8,016 nucleotides of DNA from an uncultured cyanobacterium (GCA_903934745.1 CAIZOZ010000101.1:1-8016), one strand, 5' to 3'; shown: positions 1-6,050, counted from the first letter of the stretch. Notes: generated from the letters alone by a model not told the origin. Numbers and translations: made by a program.

Positions 1-12
1 CTGATCGCTCAG

Positions 13-29
13 CAGGGCCGATCAGAAGT
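13..29 (+). repeat. Left terminal inverted repeat of ISAs1-like copy 1
   Basis: Reads CAGGGCCGATCAGAAGT. Compared with the outward end at 599-615 read on the other strand (CAGGGCGCATTAAGAGT), the first six bases are identical and 12 of 17 match overall. CAGGG-type ends fit this IS family as I know it. Confidence 0.45.
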
Positions 30-128
30 CTGTCCCCGTCGGCCTGTTCAGTGCGCCCTGTCTACGGTGTCGTACGTGGGAATAGGTCCTCACGATTGGC
101 CTCCCCACTCGATACTGTTGCTTTTGCA

Positions 129-597
129 GTCGATCTGATCAGCTTCCTCAAGGCATTGCCGAATGCGACGCGGCATCCGGCAATCCGCAGTGGTGGCTGC
201 TGCTGGTAACGATCCTGGCCATCCTGAGTGACCGAAGCTCACTGCTGGGCATCGAGCATTTTGCCAAGTCGCAGGCTTCTCCGAAGCAATAGCGCCACCG
301 CAAGACGATGAACGAGCGGAGGGGCACGCAGGTCGCCAAGCCACCATCGACTTCCACGTTTCGACTGCTCTACACACCAACGCCAAGGTCCTGCCTCAGC
401 ACGTTGGTGACCACTGGAGCGACCGCTTCACTGCAGCCAAGGGCTACGAAAATCTCCTGGAACTGGCCCAGCGACACCCAGCTCAAGGAGCACACCCACC
501 GCTACCGCGAGGCCAACGGCGTCCAGACCCACGACATCAGGGGAGATATTGAAGCTTCTGGGCTGGCGAGAAGCCCCTCAGCCACAGGCTTCTGAGT
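129..597 (+). pseudogene. ISAs1-family transposase, internally deleted and frameshifted
   Basis: Fragments of an ISAs1 (H-repeat-like) DDE transposase can be read in order across several frames. VDLISFLKALPN lies at 129-164, RRGIR near 166-180, NPQWWLLLVTILAILSD followed by SSLLGIEHFAK at about 182-270, GTQVAKPP then STFRLL at about 323-372, DTQLKEHTHRYREANGVQ at about 473-526 and ILKLLGWREAPQPQ ending at the TGA at 595-597. The family normally has LDVEGFE, the catalytic region and about 200 further residues after STFRLL; here the text jumps almost straight to the C-terminal part. At least three frame changes and a stop (TAG near 290) rule out a working enzyme. The protein family is recognised from motifs only; no search was possible. 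Confidence 0.6.
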
Positions 598-598
598 G

Positions 599-615
599 AC
601 TCTTAATGCGCCCTG
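599..615 (-). repeat. Right terminal inverted repeat of ISAs1-like copy 1
   Basis: Ends in GCGCCCTG at 608-615, two bases after the stop codon of the transposase relic. Read on the minus strand it starts CAGGGCGCATTAAGAGT and pairs imperfectly with 13-29. Confidence 0.45.
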
Positions 616-792
616 GGATCATGGCGGGACGGCAATGGGCCTCACTGTATGCAGGCATGCCCGAATGCACATCAACACCCTGCAATGGCCGACCAAGCCG
701 CAGTCACGCTGACTTGCCACTAGTGTTATGAAAGCAAAAACGGCTTATGAGCATTTGCCGTAAGTCTTTTGCCGTCCCCTCGCGTTGTTCCC
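616..792. other. Intergenic region upstream of the peroxiredoxin gene
   Basis: No coding signal on either strand. The last ~80 bases (711-770) are clearly richer in A and T than the surroundings and contain TTGCCA at 714-719 and the AT-rich stretch 724-740, which may hold the peroxiredoxin promoter. The spacing does not give a clean -35/-10 pair, so I name no promoter. Confidence 0.4.
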
Positions 793-1449
793 ATGGCTGA
801 CGCCAACGTTCCGGCCACCCAGCCGGGCTTCCCCCGGATCAAGGAGCCGGCCCCCTATTTCGAGGCCCGCACCACCCATGGCATGCGCAGGCTCACCGAC
901 TACGCCGGCAAGTGGCTGGTGCTGTTCTCCCACCCGGCCGACTTCACGCCGGTATGCACCACTGAATTCATAGCCTTCGCCCGCGCTTATCCCGAGTTCC
1001 AGAATCTCAACTGCGAGCTGCTGGGGCTGTCGATCGACAGCTACTACGCCCATGTGGCCTGGGTGCGCAACATCAAGGATAAGTTCGGGGTGGAGATCCC
1101 CTTCCCGATCATCGAAGACCTGTCGATGAAGGTGGCCAACGCCTACGGGATGATCCAACCCGGCGCGTCCGACACCTCAGCTGTGCGGGCCACCTTTGTG
1201 ATCGACGACAAGGGCATCCTGCGGGCCATGGTCTATTACCCGATGACCAACGGCCGCTCGATCAACGAATTCCTGCGCCTGGTAAAGGCCTTGCAGACCT
1301 CCGATGCCAACGGCGTGGCCACCCCTGAGGGTTGGCAGCCGGGCGAAAAGGTGATCGTGCCACCGCCGGCCGATGCCGCCGCTGCCGACACCCGCATTAA
1401 CGAGGGCTACGAGTACACCGACTGGTACTTCTGCATGAAGTCACTCTGA
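793..1449 (+). CDS. 1-Cys peroxiredoxin (Prx6-type, AhpC/TSA family)
   Basis: Thiol peroxidase that reduces hydrogen peroxide and organic hydroperoxides in the cytoplasm. The 218-residue product has the peroxidatic motif SHPADFTPVCTTEF at residues 46-59. Cys55 is the attacking cysteine, with Pro48 and Thr52 of the PxxxTxxC signature and Arg132 (VRATFVID) as the second active-site arginine. The C-terminal arm after residue 165, ending in DWYFC near the terminus, is typical of the Prx6 subfamily, and the length fits (about 210-225). A second cysteine at 214 might serve in resolution, but that is inference. The ATG at 793 is preferred to a TTG at 769 because homology is expected to start near GFPRIKEPAP. 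No clear ribosome binding site is visible. The stop is followed within two bases by cydA-derived sequence, so the original downstream neighbourhood has been deleted. Confidence 0.93.
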   Translation: MADANVPATQPGFPRIKEPAPYFEARTTHGMRRLTDYAGKWLVLFSHPADFTPVCTTEFIAFARAYPEFQNLNCELLGLSIDSYYAHVAWVRNIKDKFGVEIPFPIIEDLSMKVANAYGMIQPGASDTSAVRATFVIDDKGILRAMVYYPMTNGRSINEFLRLVKALQTSDANGVATPEGWQPGEKVIVPPPADAAAADTRINEGYEYTDWYFCMKSL

Positions 1450-1450
1450 A

Positions 1451-1826
1451 TTCGGTGTCACCGGCCTGACCTTGCACTGGCTGAAGCGCCGCCAGCTTCG
1501 CCCAGTGGCCCTGGTTCAGCTGGGCCTGGATCCTTTCGGCCCCGGCCGGCTACCTGGCGATTGAATCCGGCTGGGTGGTGCGTTGCGTGGGCCGCCAGCC
1601 CTGGACGGTCTACGGCCAGTTGCGGACCGCTGATGCCGCTTCGGTTCTGCCGGTGGGCGAGGTTCTCACCAGCTTGAGTGTATTCGCTGTGCTTTACACG
1701 GTGTTGCTGGTCTTCGCGCTGTATTTCGGCTCCCAGATCATCGCCAAGGGGCCGAATCTCACCCTTGAGCCGCCCCCTGGTCTTGCCACCCCCGTGATTC
1801 TTTCCGACCGCTCAGCGAGCACCTGA
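1451..1826 (+). pseudogene. cydA: Cytochrome bd quinol oxidase subunit I, C-terminal remnant
   Basis: CydA carries hemes b558, b595 and d and oxidises quinol in the membrane. Only its C-terminal ~120 residues remain of the usual ~450-480. A first piece reads HWLKRRQL (about 1475-1499). After a change of frame, AQWPWFSWAWILSAPAGYLAIESGW continues into the family signature GRQPW at about 1587-1601, then TVYGQLRTADAAS, a last transmembrane helix (about 1665-1735) and a stop at 1824-1826. The signature is preceded by W-V-V-R-C where the family normally has W-x-x-x-E (W441/E445 in E. coli numbering), so the heme-associated glutamate appears replaced by cysteine. The 5' two-thirds are missing, and sequence starts immediately after the peroxiredoxin stop codon. 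No start codon or ribosome site belongs to it. Clearly non-functional. Confidence 0.85.
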
Positions 1827-1828
1827 AC

Positions 1829-2055
1829 ATGGAGTTCCTCGAATGGTTCATGCCCACGGTCTGGTTTGTGATCCTGGCCCTATTCCTGCTGCTCTATGTG
1901 ATCCTCGATGGTTTTGATCTGGGGGTGGGCATCCTCTCCGCTCACCTCCCCCAGCAAATCCCAGCGCACGATCCTTCGGCGTGCTGATTCCCATCATGCT
2001 TTTTTACAACATCTATGGCTACATCGTCTTTCGAGGCAAGGTGAGTGCCGAATAG
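1829..2055 (+). pseudogene. cydB: Cytochrome bd quinol oxidase subunit II with large internal deletion
   Basis: The ATG at 1829 lies two bases after the cydA stop, the usual cydAB layout. The product starts MEFLEWFMPTVWFVILALFL and contains the conserved first-helix motif LDGFDLGVG (residues 26-34). After LSAHLP the frame is broken at a run of five C (1948-1952); with one C fewer it continues SKSQRTIL, as in intact CydB. At about 1976 it jumps directly to the extreme C-terminus, FGVLIPIMLFYNIYGYIVFRGKVSAE, ending at the TAG 2053-2055. About 270 of the family's ~335-380 codons are absent. As it stands translation would stop at 1985-1987 after 52 residues. With cydA also truncated, no bd oxidase can be made from this locus. 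Confidence 0.85.
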
Positions 2056-2111
2056 GGAAAACTGCTGACCTCCAGCACGATCAATCCCCCTAGGATGTAT
2101 CGAAACCCCAT

Positions 2112-2615
2112 ATGTCTCGCCTTCGCTCGCTCCTGCTGGGGGTAGCCCTTGCCCTCTGCCTGCTGATCTCAGCGCCTCAGGGCGCCGCTGCGGCCACCGC
2201 AATCGCCCCTCCGGATGCCACGGTTGCTGCAGGCGAAGCAGCTGCCATTGACTCCGCAGTGGAGCAGTACCTCTCCAACCTGCCGGCTGATTTTCACGCG
2301 ATTCGATCGGTTCCAGCCCTGAAGCGCCTGCTTGCCAGCGGCAACGTGTTGCTGATTGACGTGCGAACCCCTGCTGAGTACCGGGCGGGACACATTGCCG
2401 GAGCCATCAACAGACCGTTGAACGATCTCAGCCGCCACGTGGCTGAGATTTCCCCAGAGCGAGTGGTGGTGCTCTATTGCTCCAGCGGATTTCGCTCTGC
2501 CATGGGAGTGATGGCGCTGCAGCTGGAGGGCCGCCACCATGTGAAGGGCTTTGCACCCAGCATCGAAGGCTGGCAGGCGGCTGGTGAGCCCGTGGTGACC
2601 ACAGAAGGCGTGTAG
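2112..2615 (+). CDS. Exported single-domain rhodanese-like sulfurtransferase
   Basis: Predicted sulfurtransferase that carries a persulfide sulfur on its active cysteine; the physiological donor and acceptor are unknown. The 167-residue product starts with MSRLRS and a hydrophobic core (residues 7-20), ending in an Ala-rich cleavage region (about 21-30), a typical Sec signal peptide, so it should act in the periplasm or lumen. The rhodanese domain covers about residues 62-163: LLIDVRTPAEY at 80-90, GHIAGAIN at 93-100, and the six-residue active loop CSSGFR with Cys123 and Arg128. The domain ends with the GFAPSIEGW segment, as in GlpE/PspE-sized proteins. It follows the decayed cydB by 56 bases and stands alone. 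ATG 2112 is chosen because the signal peptide starts there; no strong ribosome site is seen. Confidence 0.9.
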   Translation: MSRLRSLLLGVALALCLLISAPQGAAAATAIAPPDATVAAGEAAAIDSAVEQYLSNLPADFHAIRSVPALKRLLASGNVLLIDVRTPAEYRAGHIAGAINRPLNDLSRHVAEISPERVVVLYCSSGFRSAMGVMALQLEGRHHVKGFAPSIEGWQAAGEPVVTTEGV

Positions 2616-2780
2616 GCCTGGGGGATGCTGGCGGGGTGCTGGTTGTAGGCAGCGAAATCGGCAACGCTCACGCCGCGCGAGCCTGGCTGCAATGCCTCGA
2701 TCCAGCCGCAAAGAACCACCAAAACCCAAGGCCCCTTTGCTTCCTGGCTTCCCACACTGAAGGAACAAGCCACCAGGCCG
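2616..2780. other. Intergenic region between rhodanese and membrane protein genes
   Basis: No gene recognised. A minus-strand open frame crosses it, but it also runs through both neighbouring genes and looks like a by-product of GC-rich composition. No hairpin with a T-tract was seen. Confidence 0.4.
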
Positions 2781-3218
2781 ATGAACCCGTCGATCAACCA
2801 GCCCCTGCGGCTGATCACCCTCTGGATCGCCTGGCTGCTGGCGATGCTCTTCCACGTCGACCTGGGCCTGATGCCCCTGTTCCACGGCCAGTCGCCGGAG
2901 ATCCACAGCCATGTGCAGGAGGGGGCTCTGCCCCTGCTGTTCGGGGCGATGCTCGCCTACTTTCTGATGCCGCTGATCGCCATCGTGCTGATCGCCTACG
3001 CCGCCACCGCAGTCGCTCCGGCCACGCGCTGGCGGCCCTGGCGGCGGATCCACTTCTGGTTCAGCGTCGTCTATTCCGTCACCAACCTCCCCCATCTCAT
3101 CGCCGACATCCTGGTGCCCGATGCCCGCCTCGATCAGATCGTGCTGATGGTGGCCCTCACGGTCTTCGGGCTGCTGATCAACGTCGAGGCCTGGCGCTGG
3201 TGGCGGCAGACCCCCTGA
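2781..3218 (+). CDS. Small four-helix membrane protein with conserved-looking histidines
   Basis: Function unknown. The 145-residue protein has four predicted membrane helices at about residues 10-28, 50-78, 91-111 and 118-138. Six histidines are present: His25 and His35 in FHVDLGLMPLFHG, His42 and His44 in the first loop (EIHSHVQ), His91 at the start of helix 3 and His105 near its end. Several sit at membrane edges and could bind a metal or heme, but that is inference without a family match. I have a general impression of a cyanobacterial family with a similar LFHxDLGLMPLFHG segment, but cannot name it. The ATG at 2781 opens directly into an N-terminal helix. It lies 27 bases upstream of a membrane-anchored CPHC oxidoreductase and is probably co-transcribed with it, suggesting a shared role at the membrane. 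Confidence 0.8.
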   Translation: MNPSINQPLRLITLWIAWLLAMLFHVDLGLMPLFHGQSPEIHSHVQEGALPLLFGAMLAYFLMPLIAIVLIAYAATAVAPATRWRPWRRIHFWFSVVYSVTNLPHLIADILVPDARLDQIVLMVALTVFGLLINVEAWRWWRQTP

Positions 3219-3233
3219 CAACTCCATCAGCTT

Positions 3234-3240
3234 GAGGAGG
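3234..3240 (+). promoter_or_regulatory. Strong ribosome binding site
   Basis: GAGGAGG at 3234-3240, five bases before the ATG at 3246. It is the best Shine-Dalgarno sequence in the window and fixes the start of the thioredoxin-like gene; other genes here have weak sites or none. Confidence 0.75.
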
Positions 3241-3245
3241 GAGCG

Positions 3246-3941
3246 ATGCGCAGGACTCGGAAAGGCTGGCGGCTGCCGCCGGTGCTGGCCATGGTGTTGG
3301 GGCTGCTGCTGTCGCTGGCTCCGCTCCTGGCCACGGCCCAGCCAGGCGTGGGAGGACCGGAACTTCAGGTGTTCGTGCGGGAGGGCTGCCCCCATTGCGC
3401 CCATGCCAAGGCCTTCCTCCCCGAACTGCGCAGGCAGCGGCCAGAGATTCGGGTGCGTCTGCGGCCGCTCGAATCCGATCCCGCCGCGATCGACGACCTG
3501 CTGCGCTACTCCCGCCAGGCCGGTATCGGTGCCCCGGGGGTACCCACGTTTGTCCTTGAAGGCAAGGTGCTGGTGGGGTTCGATGGCACCGAGGGTCGCG
3601 GCAAGGAACTGCTCGCCCTGATCGATCGACGTCAGCGTGTCTCCGGCAACGTGAGCCTCGGGCGCTTCGGCAGCATCAGCGCCTCCACCGCGGGGCTGCC
3701 GGCGGTCTACACAGCCGTGCTCAGTCAACAGAACCTTGGCCTGGCTGCCCATTACGGCTACCTGGGGCTCTACATCGTGGGCTACATCGCCGACGACGCC
3801 CTGATGGTGGGGATCGCCGTGCTGGCACTGAGCAGCAACCGACTCACCGAGGGAACGGGTCGCTGGCTGAAGCTGATCAGTGGAGTGGTGATGGTGGCCC
3901 TGGGCCTGCTTCTGCTGCTGCGGCCCGGCTGGCTGTTCTGA
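3246..3941 (+). CDS. Membrane-anchored thioredoxin/glutaredoxin-like CPHC protein, probably lacking its central membrane domain
   Basis: Predicted thiol-disulfide oxidoreductase exposed outside the cytoplasmic membrane. The N-terminal hydrophobic segment (residues 11-31) is a signal peptide or anchor. A thioredoxin fold follows (about 38-128) with active site CPHC at 48-51, the cis-proline in GVPTF (Pro100) and the GFDGTE turn (111-116). Residues ~148-231 resemble the last part of a multi-helix transporter-like domain: STAGLPAVYT, YGYLGLYIVGYIADDALMVGIA, then GRWLKLISGVVMVALGLLLLLRPGWL. In the cyanobacterial relatives I remember, about 400 residues long, an intervening block containing a DGFNPC motif separates the two. 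Here it is absent without loss of frame, near residues 143-150. The gene is otherwise intact and has a strong ribosome site, so a shortened protein may still be made. It is probably in an operon with the membrane protein 27 bases upstream. Confidence 0.85.
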   Translation: MRRTRKGWRLPPVLAMVLGLLLSLAPLLATAQPGVGGPELQVFVREGCPHCAHAKAFLPELRRQRPEIRVRLRPLESDPAAIDDLLRYSRQAGIGAPGVPTFVLEGKVLVGFDGTEGRGKELLALIDRRQRVSGNVSLGRFGSISASTAGLPAVYTAVLSQQNLGLAAHYGYLGLYIVGYIADDALMVGIAVLALSSNRLTEGTGRWLKLISGVVMVALGLLLLLRPGWLF

Positions 3942-3947
3942 GCGGGC

Positions 3948-4172
3948 TCACTCAGCGGCGCGTCCAGGTCCCAATGTCGACGACGGAATCAAGATCAGAG
4001 GTGTATCAACAAACAACCTGAACCAGGTTGGGACCGACAAGTCTGCCGCCGTAAAACCGTCCTCGCCAACAATATACAACCTAGTATTGTCATGCCCAAG
4101 CGTGCCGACGAACTTTTCGGCGGCATATTTGGATTCGAAAATCCCATGGAACACCCGGCCAAGCAGCAGCAC
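3948..4172 (-). CDS. Doubtful short reading frame, unknown product
   Basis: A 74-codon frame read from GTG at 4172 to a stop at 3948-3950. The product (start VLLLGRVFHGIFESKYAAEK, middle LYIVGEDGFTAADLSVPTWF) has a protein-like mix of residues and is less arginine- and proline-rich than shadow frames in this window. It has no ribosome site, and an in-frame TAA lies only four codons upstream of the GTG, so it could be the tail of a truncated gene. The region is visibly richer in A and T than its neighbours. I do not recognise a family. It ends seven bases from the stop codon of the thioredoxin-like gene, which runs toward it. Confidence 0.3.
   Translation of the reverse strand: MLLLGRVFHGIFESKYAAEKFVGTLGHDNTRLYIVGEDGFTAADLSVPTWFRLFVDTPLILIPSSTLGPGRAAE
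4014..4030. repeat. Perfect 7-bp inverted repeat
   Basis: CAACCTG, three-base spacer AAC, then CAGGTTG. It lies in the AT-richer islet just after the convergent gene ends. No T-tract follows, so it is not a standard terminator; it may be chance. Confidence 0.4.
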
Positions 4173-4286
4173 ATTGTCGAATACTTAGTCTATGCAAACG
4201 ACAAGAGGGATGGCTCATGATAAGTAGACAGTGGTCGCAGTTTGGAGAGAATCTATGTGCATCACTCTAGGAAAGAGATCCAAGGC
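4173..4286. other. AT-richer gap downstream of the methyltransferase pair
   Basis: No gene recognised. Base composition differs from the flanking methyltransferase gene up to about 4260. Short plus-strand ATG starts here end after a few codons. Confidence 0.4.
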
Positions 4287-4823
4287 TTACCGCCAGTCGA
4301 GCCCTGGCAAAAAGGGAACGATCGCCGGGGTGGAGGTCATGTAAGCGGCATAGTCGCTGTGCATGGAGCACAGTCGCCTCTCTTCGCGTCGTGCTTTGAG
4401 GCTGAGCACGGTCGCCAGCGCCAGCAGCAGGCCCAGATGCAGCAGGCTGCCGAGGGCCAGGGTCACTCCCAGGGAACAGAGCAGCAGCGACTGGTAGAGG
4501 GGATGGCGGCAACGGGCGTAGGCCCCCTCAGTCACCAGGGGCGCTCCGGGCATCGGTTCCGGCAGCGGACTGAGACTGTCCCCGAGCTTCAGGGCACCCT
4601 GGGCGCCAAGGACCAGACCGATCAGCAAGGTGAGCCCACCGATCAGCCGCAGCGCCAGGGGCCAGTGAATCCCCAGCGCCGAGGGGGGAGGCGTTGGCGG
4701 CAGCCAGTGGGCGGCGATCAGGATCATCTGGGCCAGCACCCACCACTCGCCGTGGCGGTTGTCGCGCAGACCCTCCCAGGAGAAGCCCCACTTCTGCATC
4801 CGTTCGTTCAGTTGGCTCAGCAT
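4287..4823 (-). CDS. Membrane methyltransferase-like protein (PEMT/ICMT superfamily)
   Basis: Integral membrane protein of the isoprenylcysteine/phospholipid methyltransferase-like group, which uses S-adenosylmethionine on lipid-like or thiol substrates; the substrate here is unknown. The 178-residue product has hydrophobic helices at about residues 27-42, 55-76 and a hairpin at 109-142. The signature is present: TEGAYARCRHPLY (98-110) for cofactor binding, the acidic EE pair at 147-148 (KARREERR), and Tyr158/Tyr161 before the C-terminal PFLPGL. The N-terminal start MLSQLNERMQKWGFSWEGLRDN is soluble. Its ATG lies inside the last codons of the upstream TPMT-like gene (7-base overlap), which implies translational coupling and a joint pathway. 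Length and motifs indicate an intact gene. Confidence 0.82.
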   Translation of the reverse strand: MLSQLNERMQKWGFSWEGLRDNRHGEWWVLAQMILIAAHWLPPTPPPSALGIHWPLALRLIGGLTLLIGLVLGAQGALKLGDSLSPLPEPMPGAPLVTEGAYARCRHPLYQSLLLCSLGVTLALGSLLHLGLLLALATVLSLKARREERRLCSMHSDYAAYMTSTPAIVPFLPGLDWR

Positions 4824-5488
4824 GATTCGATCTCGTCAGGTGAAGGGGGTGGGCCCGGCTGGCGCCACAGGCCGAGCCACTCGTCGTTGCGCTTGGCCAC
4901 CGAACCGGTGGCCGGCTCCCAGATCTCCGGCACCAGGCCGGCCTGCCGCAGCTGGGCTGCCACCAGCTCCGGATCACTGCCCCAGGGCGGGCCGCCTGGC
5001 TGGCGGTGGCACCAGAACAGCCCCAGCAGCCAACCCCCCGGTGCCAGCAGGCGGCAGGCGCTGGCGATGTAGTCCTCCCGCAGGCCGGGATCGATGGCGC
5101 AGAAGCAGGTGTGCTCCACGATCCCGCTGAGACTGCCGGGAGTCAGGCCCGCCGCCTCCAGGGCCTGCCGATCGAACAGGTCGGCCTGCAGCCACTGCAG
5201 GGTGTCCCGCGCCTCGCCATGGAGCCTGCGGGCCTCGCGCAAAGCCGCGCCACTGAAATCAAGGCCGATGGCCGAGAAGCCGAGGTCTTCCAGCAGGGCG
5301 ACCTCATGGCCGCGTCCGCAGCCAGGCACCAGCACCCTGCCCGGTGGCTGGGGCGCCAGCGGATGGCTGCGCAGGAACTGGGCCAGCGGTGGGGCGGGCT
5401 GCCCCAGTTCCCAGCCATCACTTCCTTCTTGATAGCGCTGGTCCCAGCGGCTTGCAGCGGTAAGGGGAGTCAGCCTGGAGGGTTCCAT
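4817..5488 (-). CDS. TPMT-family SAM-dependent methyltransferase
   Basis: Soluble class I methyltransferase of the thiopurine S-methyltransferase family; bacterial and plant members methylate thiols, selenium or tellurium compounds, or halides, and the substrate cannot be told here. The 223-residue product shows the family's substrate-side entry WELGQPAPPLAQFL (26-39), SAM motif I VLVPGCGRGHEV (52-63), acidic motif II GLDFSGAAL (75-83) and the post-II segment LQADLFD (100-106). These are followed by EHTCFCAIDPGLREDYI (125-141) and RLLAPGGWLLGLF (146-158). Start at ATG 5488 gives the usual N-terminus SRWDQRYQEG. It is the first gene of an overlapping pair with the membrane methyltransferase downstream. 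Gene length is normal and no frame break is seen. Confidence 0.87.
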   Translation of the reverse strand: MEPSRLTPLTAASRWDQRYQEGSDGWELGQPAPPLAQFLRSHPLAPQPPGRVLVPGCGRGHEVALLEDLGFSAIGLDFSGAALREARRLHGEARDTLQWLQADLFDRQALEAAGLTPGSLSGIVEHTCFCAIDPGLREDYIASACRLLAPGGWLLGLFWCHRQPGGPPWGSDPELVAAQLRQAGLVPEIWEPATGSVAKRNDEWLGLWRQPGPPPSPDEIESC

Positions 5489-5531
5489 CTCATCAGCTTG
5501 CTCCAGGAGATCGCCCTATGGTTTTAGCCGC

Positions 5532-5555
5532 ATGGCGGTATTCCCCCGCCGCCAT
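5532..5555. repeat. GC-rich hairpin in front of the methyltransferase pair
   Basis: ATGGCGG at 5532-5538 pairs with CCGCCAT at 5549-5555 around a 10-base loop. It lies 40 bases after the stop of the unknown minus-strand gene and 44 bases before the TPMT-like start. It could end transcription of the former or act in the leader of the latter, but no T-tract follows on the minus strand. Confidence 0.4.
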
Positions 5556-5594
5556 TTAAAGGTGTCCCGCGGCAAGGTCGAGAGCCTCCTCCTG

Positions 5595-6050
5595 TCAGGC
5601 CGATTCGGCCATGGATCCCAGCAGGTTGTCGATCAACAGGGAATTGCGAGTCTGGATCTGTTCTCCCCAGCGATCCAGTTCGGCCAGCAGGTCCACCCGC
5701 GATCACCCAGCACCGGCTCACCCGCCTGCAGGCGGGACTGAATCAGCTCCAGTTCGGCCGGCATCCAGCCATGGACGGGATGATCACGAACGCCAACGCC
5801 GATGGTGCCGCCGAGCACCACCAAAATCTGACCCGCTGCGCCACAAGCCCAGGCAGGGAGCCCGGTGCCTGAGCTGCTGGTGTTGCTGCTGGATGGGTCA
5901 GCGCCAGCACCCAGTTGGTAGGTGCCCATACCCTCAACATCGACCCACCTCCCGTTGGAGTGTTCGGCCAAGCCATCCAGCTCTGGAAGCAGCAGGGGCA
6001 GCAGGGCTGGCAGCCCTGTGCGCCCCAGTGGCTGCCGCCTCCCTCCCCTG
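5595..6050 (-). pseudogene. Unknown gene, frameshifted and truncated at its 5' side
   Basis: Unrecognised protein. From about 6045 to 5703 one frame reads LPALLPLLLPELDGLAEHSN, GRWVDVEGMGTYQLGAG, a Ser-rich linker, then AAGQILVVLGGTIGVGVRDHP and AELELIQSRLQAGEPVLGDR. At about 5692-5702, near a GGG run on the minus strand, coding character moves to the neighbouring frame: VDLLAELDRWGEQIQTRN, then SLLIDNLLGSMAESA and a stop at 5595-5597. The shift equals one lost or two gained bases. The helical, polar C-terminus looks genuinely coding. No start codon with a ribosome site is found; the upstream end runs into an ISAs1 transposase remnant on the other strand, so the N-terminus was probably removed by that insertion or a later deletion. 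Function not assigned. Confidence 0.45.

Larger units (their letters stand above)
13..615 (+). mobile_element. Deleted ISAs1-family insertion sequence remnant (copy 1)
   Basis: A segment of about 600 bp bounded by imperfect inverted ends: CAGGGC followed by a related 11-mer at 13-29, and its counterpart reading into the element from 615 back to 599. Twelve of 17 positions agree by eye. Between them lie the start and the end of an ISAs1-type transposase, but not its centre. Full ISAs1 elements are about twice this length, so this is an internally deleted and frameshifted, non-autonomous relic. I could not find a convincing target-site duplication in the bases just outside. A second, differently deleted copy lies at 6062-6362. 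The boundaries are inferred from the terminal repeats; the family assignment rests on the protein fragments. Confidence 0.6.

Noticed and set aside
769..792. Upstream TTG start adding eight residues to the peroxiredoxin
   Set aside because: No ribosome site, and the added residues PSPRVVP are not expected in the family; ATG 793 is simpler.
2474..2818. Minus-strand frame with segments such as GPWVLVVLCGWIEALQPGS
   Set aside because: It overlaps the 3' end of the rhodanese and the 5' end of the membrane protein gene, with no start signal or known family; probably a shadow with some hydrophobic bias.
2169..3752. Very long minus-strand open frame (527 codons) across rhodanese, membrane protein and CPHC genes
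   Set aside because: Rich in Gln, His, Gly and Pro with no recognisable domain; it is antisense to three well-supported genes and is explained by GC-rich codon bias.
4242..5072. Plus-strand 276-codon open frame over the methyltransferase pair
   Set aside because: Low-complexity Gln/Gly/Arg composition and antisense to two genes with clear family motifs.
6002..6018. CAGGGCT-GGC-AGCCCTG dyad as a terminal repeat of ISAs1 copy 2
   Set aside because: Only the first six bases match the ends of copy 1 and the distance to the transposase start is too short; it lies in the likely coding part of the unknown minus-strand gene.
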